A stretch of 64,000 nt of DNA from Hepsetus odoe (Eukaryota > Chordata > Actinopteri > Characiformes > Hepsetidae). Both the position numbers and the translations under genes were made by a program. Where the stretch lies: the NCBI GenBank assembly GCA_017165825.1, contig CM029376.1:18193334-18257333 (forward strand), in the 5' to 3' direction. Positions 35,661-47,779 of this stretch are shown piece by piece. Positions within the stretch are counted from its first letter, which is position 1. The number at the start of each line of letters is the position of its first letter. Below the pieces are notes generated by a model. That model was not told the DNA's origin. It worked only from the letters and a program-made list of their open reading frames with translations, and did not search any database.

Positions 35661-38089
35661 CATGACAGAGCAATGTCGGAACCTCCAAGTCACCTCCCTT
35701 TTCTAGGATGTGCAGTCAATCAAGAAAACTGATGGAAGCTGCTTATAGAACATCAAAAAAGGATATCATCTTTACATGCATTGACCATATCATGCTTGCA
35801 TTAGACCGGCGTTGCTCTTGCCTATTTGCTTCATATACATTAGGTGGAGGAGAATGAATGCATGCATGAGTGCATTAATTGGAGTTTTCCCATGTTCAAT
35901 GGTGTATATAGCATTACAATCATTTTATTGCAAGGACAATTGATTTGAATGTCTTTGATCTAACATGAAATCCCAAAGAAAAATGAAGAATAAAAATATT
36001 TCTACGTCATGTCGCTTTAGTATAGCAGCCTATTCTGTGCTTCATCAGTTTTCCAGTCACCTTTGTCAGTGAATTTGCTTTAGCACACTTGCGTTTGGCT
36101 CCAAAGCAGCTGGTCTTTCTTAAACGTCGAAGAGGGATTTTCTTACAGTTCAACTCTGAGGGGGGAACACCTCCGATCAATTTAAGATGGCCACACATCT
36201 AGCCAAAGCCACAAGCTCTCGTTTCAGCTTAGGATCTGACCAGGGAGGATTCTGCACTCTCTGCTCTTGAACCACAGCCAACGCAGCCGTTTCTTAGCTT
36301 AGCTGGCCAGTTCACTTAGGCCTTAAACCCACCGTCTCGCTACCTCCCCACCCTCCCCTCAGTTGCAGAGCGATCGCTGTCTGCAATGCAACTCAAGCTG
36401 CAGGGATTCTTTAGGGATAGAATAACCACAGGTGAGTTAGCAGTCTGACAGCAAAGTGAAATATCCCTATATTGTATAAACATTACATCACTGGCCCTAT
36501 AAGCTAAACCTGGCAGTAGGCCACATGTTATTCATTTTCCTGGTGTGCTAAAGAATGGGAAGCAGCTTTCAACATTGACACCTTTCTCTATTTTCCACAA
36601 CAACTGATGATCATGAACATGTCCAGTATTGTGCAAAAGGTGGAAACCACACTTTCATCCTTTTCAAAGTCATCAAGAAACAGATGTTTAGCTTTTAGTT
36701 TGCCAAAAATATGCAAGAATATATTTCCATGCTTCCTGTAAATATTGCCAAAATTCTGTGAAAGGTGGTTGCAGACTATTGTACAATACCACAAATGGTA
36801 CCATTTAAACCTTAGGAAGTGTAATTTTAGTGGCTGGTACATGACGCTGTAACCAGTAAGCATTATCAGATATTAGCCATCTATGTACAAATTAGCTCAC
36901 CAGTAAAGAATACACTGGTCTGTGAGAAATTTGGTAGACTGATGAGGTGACATTTAGAAACTGTGAAATCAAGTCTGACAAATAACAGCACAGCTCTGTT
37001 CTTTATTTCATATTTCATGGAAAAGCAGTTTGCTTTTTCTTGTTTTTTGTACTTCTTAAATGAATAGGTCACATTTGTGGGATAAATGGATTTTTCAACC
37101 ACAAAGTATTTAATCTACTACAACATTAATCCTGATAATTCAACCAGAGAGAACAAGAGAGCTATGCCACTGTGCTTTTCAGACTTTGAATGTGAACAGT
37201 TTTTTTTTTCTTTTTCTTTTTTTCTTTTGTTTATGAAGTGCACATGAAAATAATAATCCAGACTTTATTAAATTGTGAACTCAGTGCAAAGGGAATTTGG
37301 AACAAAAGGCCTTGAGTTTCATGTTATGTCTTGGTTACAAATGACACGGCTTAACCCAAAATGGAAGACAAAAGGCATACATTTCACCCTGCCCCGAGCC
37401 CCCCACTCCATAAGTGGAAGAAAGACACATCTGCAACACTCTTTTGACATAGTGTAGTGATACTGCCTTAAATCGTTACAGTTAGACTGACGGCCCAGGC
37501 CGAGAAAAGGCCAAAAACTGATTTCAACTCTCAGGCTATTCCTGCTTTGTTCACTGTCCTGCTCAAAGAGTATTACATCCTTGACTTGTTTTCTGTCATC
37601 CTTCAAGTCTATTACAACAGGCATCCATGTTAATACTTCGGAATGTGCATCATATAATGAAAAGGCATTAATATCAGAAGTTCCTCCAGTTCTGTTCCCA
37701 CGCAAAGAGAAGATTGATGTGACATATACATCACCCTGAAACACATCCCATGCATCTTATTGTTTAACTCATTAGTAATGCCTCTACGTGTGATCTCATA
37801 TTGATATAAAATGCATAAGATAACAATTGCCAGATGTTGCTCTTATCATGTCTACCACTCCTATACAGAAAAGTTCGCTGGATCAAAAAACTAAGCTGCA
37901 ACAAACCACAGCCCTGTATAAAATAAACAAACCCAGAAATGTGTCATCATTCATCATTTCCAGCATATCTACATGACGAAGCAACACCTACAAATTGGCT
38001 TTGGGTTTCTAAATAGCGAAATCAGTGTTTTGGTGGGGGCAGGGCATTACTGATTTTTTCTTTCTTTCTTTTTTCTGTAGGGCAAATCT

Positions 38090-38280
38090 GACAGGAGTCT
38101 TTCTGATGATGAGTTTAGCTTTGATTAATGCGTGTTGCTGCTAGAGTGGAAAGTCCCGATCACACAGAGAGGTGCAGCCTGCCTTTCAAAACACAATACT
38201 CATCTAATCAAGCTAGAAGTGAACGATTGCCCTCAGTCATTCAGATTTTCCACAATTAGTTGACAAGCCACTCTATAACT
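38090..38280. promoter_or_regulatory. Candidate regulatory block with overlapping TCF/LEF and PBX-HOX words
   Basis: CTTTGAT (38119-38125) overlaps TGATTAAT (38122-38129) in AGCTTTGATTAATGCG, with CATCTAATCAAGC and CACAATTAGTTG close by. Repeat-free. Function is inference. Confidence 0.25.
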
Positions 38281-38585
38281 TTTGTTCTGTTATTGCATAA
38301 CTTCTCTCTCCTTTGGCACGTGTGTATTTACAGATACACATACACGCTCAGACATAGCCAGACACCAATAATGACCTTCCATTCTATTGCATACACTTAT
38401 GTGTCAGAATAGGGGCTACAGTGCTAAAACATACAGTGGCGCCCTAGTACAGTTTTGTAGAACAGGGAATATGAAAACATATTTTACTAATCAAACAAAA
38501 TTGCTTTTAGAATTTTTTAGAAGTTCATACAAACATGCCTGGCAGAGTTTCACATGCTGCTGGAAAGTACAGACAGATCATCATT

Positions 38586-38600
38586 AAAAAAAAAAAAAAA
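38586..38600 (+). repeat. Poly-A tract
   Basis: Short homopolymer; no retroelement body was recognised to its left. Confidence 0.8.
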
Positions 38601-39959
38601 GTTTTTCTGGCTTAGATTGGTAGTTTTTGCTTCAGCTGAGAAGGTGGCTTCAGCTGTGCTAACACATATGCTAAGACTTGCAGTGAAATATTAGATGCTG
38701 AGGATTACTCTTTGCTGGGTCTGTGCCCCTCTTGATTGATGTGAGATGCTGTGTTGTCAAGGCAACATCTAAAGCTGAACAGGGCATGTTTTCTTTCTTT
38801 TGTTCAGCTGATTAGAACAAGCCTTGCAACAACTACTTCAAATGACAGCACACATGAGGAAAAAAGAATATTTACCTTCACCTTGAAATACAGTTTAATC
38901 TTGAATGTGATGACTGTTGCACTGTACCAACTAGTGTTGTATCTTTTTTTTCTGCCCAGTTTATAGATAGCAGTTTAACTAGTTTTATTTCGCAGTAGCG
39001 TCCTGTGTTTGATCAGGTTTCTCTGGCTGTTACTTCCTGGTCCTTCCTAAATATGGAATCAGTTTCATTGTCTTTGCTGTGACAGCACTGGTACATGACA
39101 TGTTATGGGTGCTACTGGCATGTGAGCATGCTCAACCATCTGGATTGCACTAAAACAAAAGCCTTGATAATCCATGCAGGTGATGCACAACCCACTTGAT
39201 TGTACGATAAAGATTGGAATTCCATTGTTTGTTATTGTTTCATCTGAATCAGCCACAAATCGACTGTTCCTGCTCCAGACCGGGCTCGATCATGCACGCC
39301 TGTGGTCTGATCACTTCAGAGCATTGAATGTGATGATATTTGCACAGCAACACCTGTGGGTACTTCCCCAGACACACAAAAAAATCCTGTAGCTTTTATT
39401 TTAGCTCATGATTAATGGGCCAAATGTAAGTTCTTCAGAAAAGGCTGCGGTAAAGAGAGTAAAGGCAGTTTTATGCAGGCTTATCTTCTATCAGAAGAGG
39501 CCCTCTTGGTGTCCTAGCTGCCCTGATGCAGTAGATTAAACACAGAACAGCACAAAGTGTCTAAATGCTATCTGTGGTCTTCGTTGAGCATCATACTTGG
39601 AAAGTGAAGAGGGGAAGAGGGGACACTGAGAACCTAGAAATGATGGTAGTGTAACTAGACATTATTTTGACTTTTGACAATGCCCCCTTGATGAAGTTCC
39701 ATGCTTATCTTTTGGATATATTTTCAAAAAAATCTTGCTGTGATTCAGGAAGAAAGAAAAAAGCAAACAAACAAAAACAAATAAGCAAGCAAACAAAGCA
39801 TGAATTAATGTATATAGATAAGCTGACATCATTAAGCATTCTTTCAAATAACAGCAAGCTCTGGGAGGTGGTACTACCATGGATTAGATTAATTTGTCCA
39901 GAACATACAGCCAATTAGGGAAATTTGGGGGCAAAAACAACACCATGAACACTCTTCCT

Positions 39960-40935
39960 TATTTCTGGACAATTTTTGCAGTGTGACAGGCTGAAAGAGG
40001 ACATTGCCTAGAGCATCACACTGCTTCCGCCGGCCTCTTCCCATAGTGCATCTTGCCGCTTTCTCTTTCTCAGGTAAGTAATATATGCACATGGCTGTCC
40101 ACAAGAAAATGTGATTAATTAATTCTTCATTCTTCCATTGCTTTATGGTCCAGTTCTGATGCTCACATATCCATTTTAAATGCTTTTAACGGTGGACAGG
40201 AGTCAGCAAAGGGGACCTCTGAACAGTCTTTTGCTACACAGGCCCTATAGGGTGCCAGGTTTAAGGTACAGTGAGCTCTGACATATTTCTCACAAAGCCA
40301 GCATGATCCTTTTCAGCAATTTGGTTGATGTTGATGCTGGCTCACCGGTTGCGCTTCCATGGGCAACTTTTGTTGGATAATAACCTCTTTGTACCGAACA
40401 CACCACTACTCATCAGTGAGGTACATTCTTACCTGTTGCCTTAGCAATAAGGCTGTAGAACATGATGATTGGGTTCTATGAATGTGTGATTATATTCCAC
40501 GTTCGTCAAGGAACAGCAACACCTTGATGAAGCCTTTCTGATGGGCAGCGGTGGCCTAATGGTTAGGACGTTGGACCTGGATTGGAAGCTTGCGGGTTTG
40601 ATTCCCACCCCAGTAGGTTGCCGTCCCCGTCACTGCTCCCCGGGCGCTTTCATAGCTGCCCACTGCTGCACAGTGTTTGCATGGGTTAAATGCAGAGGTC
40701 CAGTTGCGTTGTGGTTTACTGTGTGCTGTGCTGTGATCTTGCAATGACAAGAATAGTCACTTTCACTTTCGGTAGAATTGGCCATTACTGTGTTGCCCGT
40801 GTGATTTAAATCTTTATGCTTGCTCATTTTTACTGCTTCCATCTATTACCCATCCCTTCACAGCTGCCACTGCAAGAAAATCAGTGGCATTCACTTCACC
40901 TGTGAATGGTTTTAATGTTTTGACTGATTAGTGTG
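39960..40935 (-). mobile_element. Tc1-like relic (family A) interrupted by a SINE
   Basis: The minus strand right of the SINE reads MSKHKDLNHTGNTVMANST (transposase N-terminus, compare 25.4 kb). Left of it come the damaged central part and DALWEEAGGSSVMLWAMS-like codons in shifted frames. The right-hand non-coding end holds CACTTCACCTGTGAATGG. The SINE at 40543-40770 therefore splits the N-terminal region. Many stops and shifts: a dead copy, but the most complete one here. Confidence 0.8.
40543..40770 (+). mobile_element. Full-length tRNA-derived SINE, nested in Tc1-like relic
   Basis: GGGCAGCGG head, box A TGGCCTAATGG (40552-40562), box B GGTTTGATTCC (40595-40605, one mismatch to consensus), a CCCCGTCACTGCTCCCCGGG block, GGGTTAAATGCAGAGGTCC, and the tail AGTCACTTTCACTTTC. 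The A-B spacing is that of an RNA polymerase III promoter. It is the best-preserved copy of the five seen. Confidence 0.9.
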
Positions 40936-41280
40936 CATATTAAAATTAAGTTAATTTTGCTTTCAGAAATGTTGCCTTTTTGTCTCATGATGCTTATTTC
41001 TACAAATACGCAAACTGCCAACCTATAAAATAAATCCCAGATATACTAAAAAAATTAATTAATTAATCATTAAAAACATAAAATGACAAAATGTATGTGT
41101 AGTTGTTTTTATGAACCTGAGAAACTATATATATGTCTTTCCCAAATGTGTCTTTGCACATGAAATATGTAAATGGCACATGTATTACACATTTTGTCAA
41201 AGGTTACTGACTTAAAAATGTGGTAATGATCATTTTATAGCACTGACATTCTTTGCAAGTGTAAAAGTTCCCCCACATTC

Positions 41281-41288
41281 TTCTTCTT

Positions 41289-41354
<66 letters not shown>

Positions 41355-41366
41355 GTTATTATTATT
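41281..41366. repeat. Compound (TTC)n-(TTA)n microsatellite
   Basis: About 12 TTC units change directly into about 16 TTA units, with one GTT interruption. Confidence 0.97.
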
Positions 41367-42398
41367 TGACATCATACTTTTTGCCCTTTAAATACATTTA
41401 CTTGGCTGATTACTCTAAATATATAGGCTCATTTAGGTTGAAAGTTTTTATTACAACATGATAGCTTTTATGATAACAGGAAATGTTTATTTTTTGCACC
41501 CAGTTATATTGTGCATTTAGTAAAACATTCCTTTATTAAACATTCCTTTATTTTTATCATATTTTCACATGAAGATGGAAAATAGTGCAGAACACAAACC
41601 TGTTGATAGTGTGTGAATGTAAATTTAATTCATTCTATAACTATGTAATAACTATATGTAATAACATGTAGACAATGTATCTGAAAGGTCTAGGTAAATA
41701 ATAACAATAACAATATTTAGCCACATCCAATCGTTTTTATCTGACCTCTGACCAAGGATGTCATGCTGTATATGTAGTTCTACTTTGTCATTTCCTGGTC
41801 TTGAATGAAATTCATCCCTTTCATTGCAGATTGCACTATTTTACGCTCTAGCGGTGCCGTTTTGTATCTGTACATCCACTTCTTTTCCTCTCAATCCAGC
41901 CCCCCCGCCCCAGCTCCTTCACTGTCAACCCTGTAACCCTACCCAGCATTTAAAACAAAAAGAGAGACACTCTTCAACAAGCAAAGGGCCTTTATCGTCC
42001 TCCAGAGTGGTTTTGGATATCAGCTTGTTGAGATAGCATCTCTCCTCCACTATTCACCAGTGTCACGGTTTCTTTCATTTGATCTTTATTTACACCGGCC
42101 ATTGTGTGGTGGCGGCCATTTAAGGGAAGGTGCCCTGAATGGATGGGAAGCTGAGGAGAATGCCTCCATCCTCCATTCACTCTCCTTCATTAGCGAGCTG
42201 TCTGCTCATAGTGACGGATGAGTGAAAAGGGAGAGAGAGAGGAAAGGATGGGACAGAAAGAGAAGGGCCAGGACAGGCACAGTGTGGCAAGAAGGACGAC
42301 ACACCTCATCGAATACCATTCAAATCAAGACTTGAAGGCAAAGTTAAGCTCTGTTTCCCTCAAACAGAGACGAAGATGGCAGAGGCTCAGTGTGGGGA

Positions 42399-42442
<44 letters not shown>

Positions 42443-42527
42443 TGGGGGGTTATTGCACACTTATGCTGGCCTTTCTACAAATTGCATGAGCTGTGGGAAT
42501 TTCCCCCCTACTGTGGCCTGTCAATCA

Positions 42528-42579
<52 letters not shown>

Positions 42580-42600
42580 TTGTGTGTGTATTTGTGTGTG
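42399..42600. repeat. Pair of (GT)n microsatellites
   Basis: GT tracts at 42399-42440 and 42530-42600, same orientation, 90 bp apart. The second carries ATTT interruptions at its end. Confidence 0.95.
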
Positions 42601-42935
42601 TGCAAGCACAGTCCTGTAACTCAGTCCTGTAAATCAGCCTACTTGATGTTCAAGTGTATACTAGTGCTGTATTTATTGTACAACACTGTAGTAATACATC
42701 AAAACCTATATTTTAATTTTACTACTAAAGCTAGGCTGCTTTGCTGAAGGGTTTCAACAATATTTCTTTATTTAAAGGTAAAAGCTTCTAGACAACTTTT
42801 TTAAAGTAGTATCTAAAATATAAAAGACTATTAAACAGCACTGTCCTTGATTTGTTTACTGAGTGAAAGTATAATTTTATATGCAAACAGGTTCACTTAT
42901 CACTTGATTCACATCTTTTGTGCACACATCTTCTT

Positions 42936-43130
42936 GCCACCAATTGGTTACCCTGAGATACCCTTGAACAAGATACTGTCCCCAACACTGTTCCCTTGGC
43001 ACAGTCATTGCAGCACACTGCTCCTGCTCAGTGTGTGTTCACTTCTGTGTGTTTAGATGGGTTAAATACAGGGGACAAATTCACTGCTCACTGTTCAGAG
43101 TGTGTGAATGCCAGCACAGGAATTTCATTG
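42936..43130 (+). mobile_element. Decayed tRNA-derived SINE
   Basis: GGTTACCCTGAGATACCCTT, CTGTCCCCAACACTGTTCCC and GATGGGTTAAATACAGGGG follow the order of the other SINE copies. The head with box A is not recognisable and the tail is (ATTG)/(ATTC) repeats. Confidence 0.65.
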
Positions 43131-43639
43131 ATTGATTGATTCATTCATTCATTTCAACCTCTCTCTGAAGCCTGGCTAGGGACCGTGTTTGTCTGTCCAG
43201 ACCTCTAAATGACTGTGAGAGCACAGTGCGGCGACAGGTGAAGTTGTTTCAAGCAGGTAGAAAATAACTGACTCAACTTTTGTTTTTTGTTTTTTCATTT
43301 TTAATGTTTAAGCAAGTTAGTATCTTAGCATTTAGGCCACATTATATTCAAACATAGTAACATAATAAAGCTCCAGGTCAAGTTTGATGCTTAACACTTA
43401 CCACTGCATTGGCAATCAATCTATCTATTGCTTTGTCCAAAATCTAAGGAAGTGATGCTGCACCAGTCATCACTTTTACAGGCTGTGAATGTGTGTGTTA
43501 CTGTATGTGTGGGTAGTCAGACTATGGTATTGGTTGTTAGTAGGTGGGGTCTACTTGTAGTGCTTTGGGCCTGAGAATGTCACTGTGTGGAATCTGTATC
43601 TGACTTTTGTGAATTCTTTAATGTGTGGACTCTCTGTCT

Positions 43640-43810
43640 GCTGAAGCTTGTAGTGTGTAGGGGGTCGAGAGCCGCTTTGGTTGCTGACACATTCCAGTGT
43701 AGCAGTTGATAAGAGGCAGGGCAGCGAGCGAGGAAGTCAGCCAGCGGTGGGGTCTACAGCAGGACAATGATTAATCGGGCTGAATCATTAATGGCCCTAA
43801 AGCTCCCACA
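43640..43810. promoter_or_regulatory. Candidate regulatory block with paired homeodomain words
   Basis: TGATTAAT (43768-43775, PBX-HOX-like) and CATTAATGG (43786-43794) lie 10 bp apart. Upstream are CGAGAGCCGCTTTGG and GGGCAGCGAGCGAGG. Repeat-free and CpG-containing. Confidence 0.28.
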
Positions 43811-44129
43811 CACATATACACATGCGTACACACATGCAGACAGACACACTTAAATAGACGGACTCCAGCTCTGGTCAGCTACAATACATAGAACCAAAGA
43901 GAAGCAAAGAAAACACAGAATGAAAACACAATAAAATACAGAACAAAGGAGAGAGGCATTTCAGTTTTCAACAATTAGGCAGGCCTAAACATTTATGTAC
44001 TCAGGTATAATATACAAATAACATTGACCTGTATGACATCAATAGGTAGTACTTTGCCTTATTCGGGAGGTTTTACTTATTTTTACATGTATGTACATAT
44101 CATGTGTCTTTCAGCAGTAAAGGCAGGGC

Positions 44130-44400
44130 TAAACTGCAGATGAGGTTTGGATTGTTTCCAGTGCAGTGCCTGCAGGTTTGAGGGAAGGCAGCTGCAGAGG
44201 TACAACAGGTCTCTGGTGGCGTCCTCTGCTGCTCCGGCTGCAGTGCTTTGATTAGTGTATGTTGATCGGTTTCATTAGGAGGAAACCTAATCTTAGCTAT
44301 CGGTGAGTCGCTGATGGATTCCCCCAAGCTAGCCACTGGTGCCCGCAGGGGAAGTGTGAGGGGGGGTCTCGGCTCAACATGAGACGCCTGGTACCGTTTA
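44130..44400. promoter_or_regulatory. Candidate regulatory block
   Basis: A repeat-free, GC-rich block with GTGCTTTGATTAGTG (TCF/LEF), GTTGATCGG and GGAAACCTAATCTTAGC. A 112-codon minus frame crosses it without recognisable homology. Confidence 0.25.
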
Positions 44401-44441
44401 CTATAAACAGACATGGCCAGGAGTGTTTGCAAGGTCACACA

Positions 44442-44510
44442 GCGTGTGTGTGTGTGTATGCATGTGCGAGGGCGTGTGTGTGTGTGTGTGTGTGTGTGTC
44501 TGTGTGTGTT
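44442..44510. repeat. (GT)n microsatellite
   Basis: Interrupted GT tract. Confidence 0.93.
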
Positions 44511-44776
44511 CGTTCATTCTTTCATTCATTTTTTCTTTTGCTTTCAACATACAGATCATAGTCACAATTAAACCTGTTATTGAATAAGCAAGTAAGCTAT
44601 TATGTCCTGATACATTTTATTATTGTGATATATTACATCCTGATACACTGTGTTGTGATACAGTTTTTCATGGCAATTTCAATATTTCTAGAACTGTTAT
44701 TTATTAATTTGAATAAATAGTATTTTTTTTTTTACAAACATTAAATAAAATACCTGGTGTCTAATTATTTTAATAA

Positions 44777-44777
<1 letters not shown>

Positions 44778-44813
<36 letters not shown>

Positions 44814-44815
44814 TT
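44778..44815. repeat. (CTTT)n microsatellite
   Basis: About nine CTTT units. Confidence 0.95.
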
Positions 44816-45157
44816 CATCTGTTTTTCTCTCCCTCTAGTTTATTTGAATAGATTCTTCATAAAAAGTGAATCTCATTACCTTAACAATTGAGACCATTGC
44901 TCTGAACCACTCCCTTCTGGAGATTCTAATATTTTTGAACTCAACTGTCTCTCTTATATAAATCTTTACTAATCCTTGTCTCTCCCAGCTCAGATTTCAG
45001 CATCTTTAACTCTGTCCATTAACTTTACAGACAACAATAGGCTCAGCTGTGATTCTTGATGTAATCCCACCTCTACTTTAAATGCATTTGTCACTTCTAC
45101 TGAAGACCTCACCACTGTCACACTGCCCTCATGCATACCCTGTACCAATCTGACATA

Positions 45158-45723
45158 CAGTACTGTGCAAGAGTTTTAAGCAGGTGTGGAAAAAAATGCT
45201 GTAAACAAAGAATGCTTTCAAAAATGGAAAGGTTAATAATTTATTTTCATCCATCAACAAAATGCAGTGAATGAACAAAAGAGAAATCTAAATCAAATCA
45301 ATATTTGCTGTGACCACCTTTGCCTTCAAAACAGACCTAGAAAATCTTCTAGGTACACTCGCACACAGTTTTTGAAGGAACTCGGCTGGTAGGTTGTTCC
45401 AAACATCTTGGAGAACTAACCACAGATTTTCTGTGGATGTAGGCTTCCTCACATCCTTCTGTCTCTTCATGTAATCCAGACACACTGGATGATGTTGAGA
45501 TCAGGGCTCTGTGGGGGCCAGAAGAATTGATGCTGGTTTGAAGGCAAAAGGTAGTAACACCAAATATTGATTGATTTTTCTTTTGTTTGCTCACTTTGCA
45601 TTTTGTAAATTGATAAAAAAATAATAATTTATTATTATTATTTAATCATTATTTATATTTCTGAAAGCATTCTTTGTTTACAGCATTTTTTCCGCACCTG
45701 CCTAAAACTTTTGCACAGTATTG
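45158..45723 (-). mobile_element. Tc1-like element (family B) with transposase C-terminus remnant
   Basis: Terminal inverted repeats (left CAGTACTGTGCAAGAGTTTT, right end the same on the reverse strand) are flanked by TA at 45156-45157 and 45724-45725. Inside, the minus strand reads PDLNIIQ near the third catalytic block, then RKPTSTENLWLVLQDVWNNL and PAEFLQKLCASVPRR, the C-terminus of a Tc1-like transposase. The first two catalytic residues and the DNA-binding domain are missing, so it is a deletion derivative. The shorter relative is at 16647-16990. Confidence 0.88.
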
Positions 45724-46759
45724 TACTTCTCTGCCATTCCTGACTTTTTCATACAAAACCACTACCCCTCTCTAGGCGCACTGTCATTTGGTTTCTCTAC
45801 AAACCTGCTGCACATTTTTCAAAGCTCTGACTCTGTGTCTAGTCAATCAGTATAGGTCCTTTTCTCCATCTTTACTGTCCTACCTCTTATACAACTCATC
45901 ATACAACATATATTTTTAACTTTCACTACAGTATTCTTTTCCCTGCTTCTTTTTCCCAACTCCTTGTACACCTGTCAACTTTCTTCACTCTCTAAAGATC
46001 CTACTTTTTCTTTACCAGCCTTTACCTCTATTTACACTCCTGAAATTATAGGGTCGACCATCAGGTTTCTGTATCTTCCTTCTGTCCAGATGACTCCCTT
46101 ACCAATTTTCCAGTAGTTTCCCAGCAATCTAGTAACTCTGTGTCCTCCTGCATGAATTCCACTTTGCAGTCTTTCTTCTTCAGGTTCCACCAGTTGATCT
46201 TTGACTCTACCTTCACTTTCCTCCTTTTCTTGACCTCCAAGGTCATCCTACAGACCACCAACCTAAGCTATGTTTTAGAACCATTGCTCTGTAATTGATA
46301 AATCCTTTGTAATGAAGTGCATATCATCTCCTATTAGATCAACAGGACTGAAGCCCACTGCTCTTATGAGTGCTTACTAATAAGGCTCAAATATGTTGCA
46401 CAATCATTGTATGTACATGCTATAAAAATGTTATTTAAGGGCTGTGCTTTAGTAACGACAATGGCTCAGTATAGAAACTTGAACCCTTAACAACCCATCT
46501 GAATTTGTCTTTCCTTGGTTAAAGGATTCTCTTTTTTAACATACAATTTGATATAAAACCATTATTCAAAGAAAGTTTCTAGAATTGGTTCCCCAATTTC
46601 CCCAAGAAAGAAAATGTTTTAATAAAATATAAAACCCATAGAACTAGGTGTGATTATACTGATGAAAGTTAGCTGATGTGGTTAAAATCATTCTGCCAGA
46701 TCTTTTGGTCAAGTGCTCTGGATTAAATAATATCATCAGACAACACTTTTATATAGTTT

Positions 46760-47110
46760 AACAATGGCACAGGGTTACAGTGATTAGCACTGGTTTCACA
46801 CAGTGAGAAGGTATCTGGGTTAAGTTCCCAGCTGGTGCAGCCTTTCTGTAAGGAGTTCTCTTCTTTTCAGTTTGAGTTTCTGCTGGGTGCTCTGGTTTCC
46901 TCCCACAGTCCGAAGGTATGCATGTCAGGTGGATTTTAGATGCTAAGTTACCAAGTTACTAGATGTTACTTTATATAAGTTTTTTTGTCTGTGTGTCTGC
47001 ACTGCAAAGTGGGCTGTTTAGGGTGTACTTCTCTGATTTTCAACACCAGAGTTCTCTGCCACCCTAGTTAGTATAAGCATTTCATATGATGGCTACATAA
47101 AATATTTAAT
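46760..47110 (+). repeat. Dispersed fish repeat, 5' part
   Basis: GGGTTACAGTGATTAGCACT, then CTGGGTTAAGTTCCCAGC, GGTGCTCTGGTTTCCTCCCA and CAGTCCGAAGGTATGCATGT. This is the usual order of the repeat also seen at 0.79, 14.14 and 14.67 kb. This copy keeps the head and lacks the (ATGG)n tail. Confidence 0.75.
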
Positions 47111-47406
47111 GGATTCTGTTCAGATGAAGGTTAAGGTTACTATAAGGTGTTGGATGTGTTGCTCTTAATTCCTAAATGACAGAATTAAAAATCCACCAAC
47201 TGCAATAATACATCTACTAGCATATGTACATGCATTTGCTGTATGTAAATTTGATAGCAGGGTTGAATTCCAGTCCATATTCAGCTGGTCTCTATTTCAT
47301 TACAAAGCCTAATTAAGGCCAGACATAACTGCTAATTTTAATGCAGTCAGCTTTTATTGCTAATCTAACAGCCTAAAAACACAATGTCACAGAAGCCCTA
47401 TTATTT

Positions 47407-47409
<3 letters not shown>

Positions 47410-47454
<45 letters not shown>
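47410..47454. repeat. (AT)n microsatellite
   Basis: About 45 bp of AT. Confidence 0.96.
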
Positions 47455-47460
<6 letters not shown>

Positions 47461-47779
47461 CTACTATATATTACTAGCTATATTTCAACAGCAGTTTGAA
47501 AAATGTGTCATCGAATGTTGAGTGGAAGTTTTGATTTTGGATTAAGGACTAGCTCTTTTTTTACTATCAAATCACTTTCAAATCAGGATCTTACCCAGAA
47601 ACTGTTATCAGGTTGAGCCCTCATGATTAAATGCCAACCAAACCATTCCTGTAGTGGACCTTCTGAGACATATTCGAATGAGACTTCTTCGAATATTAGA
47701 GCCAACTGCCTTAAGTTTTCAGAAGTGTCGATCACCAAGACCACTGGTCAATAGAAGCCTTTGTTGGTGTATTTGACAT

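Larger units (their letters stand above)
30246..39959. other. Gene-free DNA
   Basis: No gene supported. A 141-codon minus frame at 37319-37744 resembles nothing known. Candidate regulatory blocks at 30.45-30.76, 35.43-35.66 and 38.09-38.28 kb are listed separately. (AT)n at 33.93 kb and poly-A at 38.59 kb. Confidence 0.5.
40936..45155. other. Gene-free DNA
   Basis: Dominated by simple repeats (TTC/TTA, GT, CTTT), a decayed SINE at 42.94 kb and candidate regulatory blocks at 43.65 and 44.1 kb. Confidence 0.5.

Noticed and set aside
37319..37744. 141-codon minus-strand open frame
   Set aside because: No recognisable domain or motif. In about 50 kb of this composition, one frame of this length is within chance expectation. 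No splice or promoter context supports it.
38425..38445. CTCF site at AGTGGCGCCCTAGT
   Set aside because: On the reverse strand the G run is one base short of the core.
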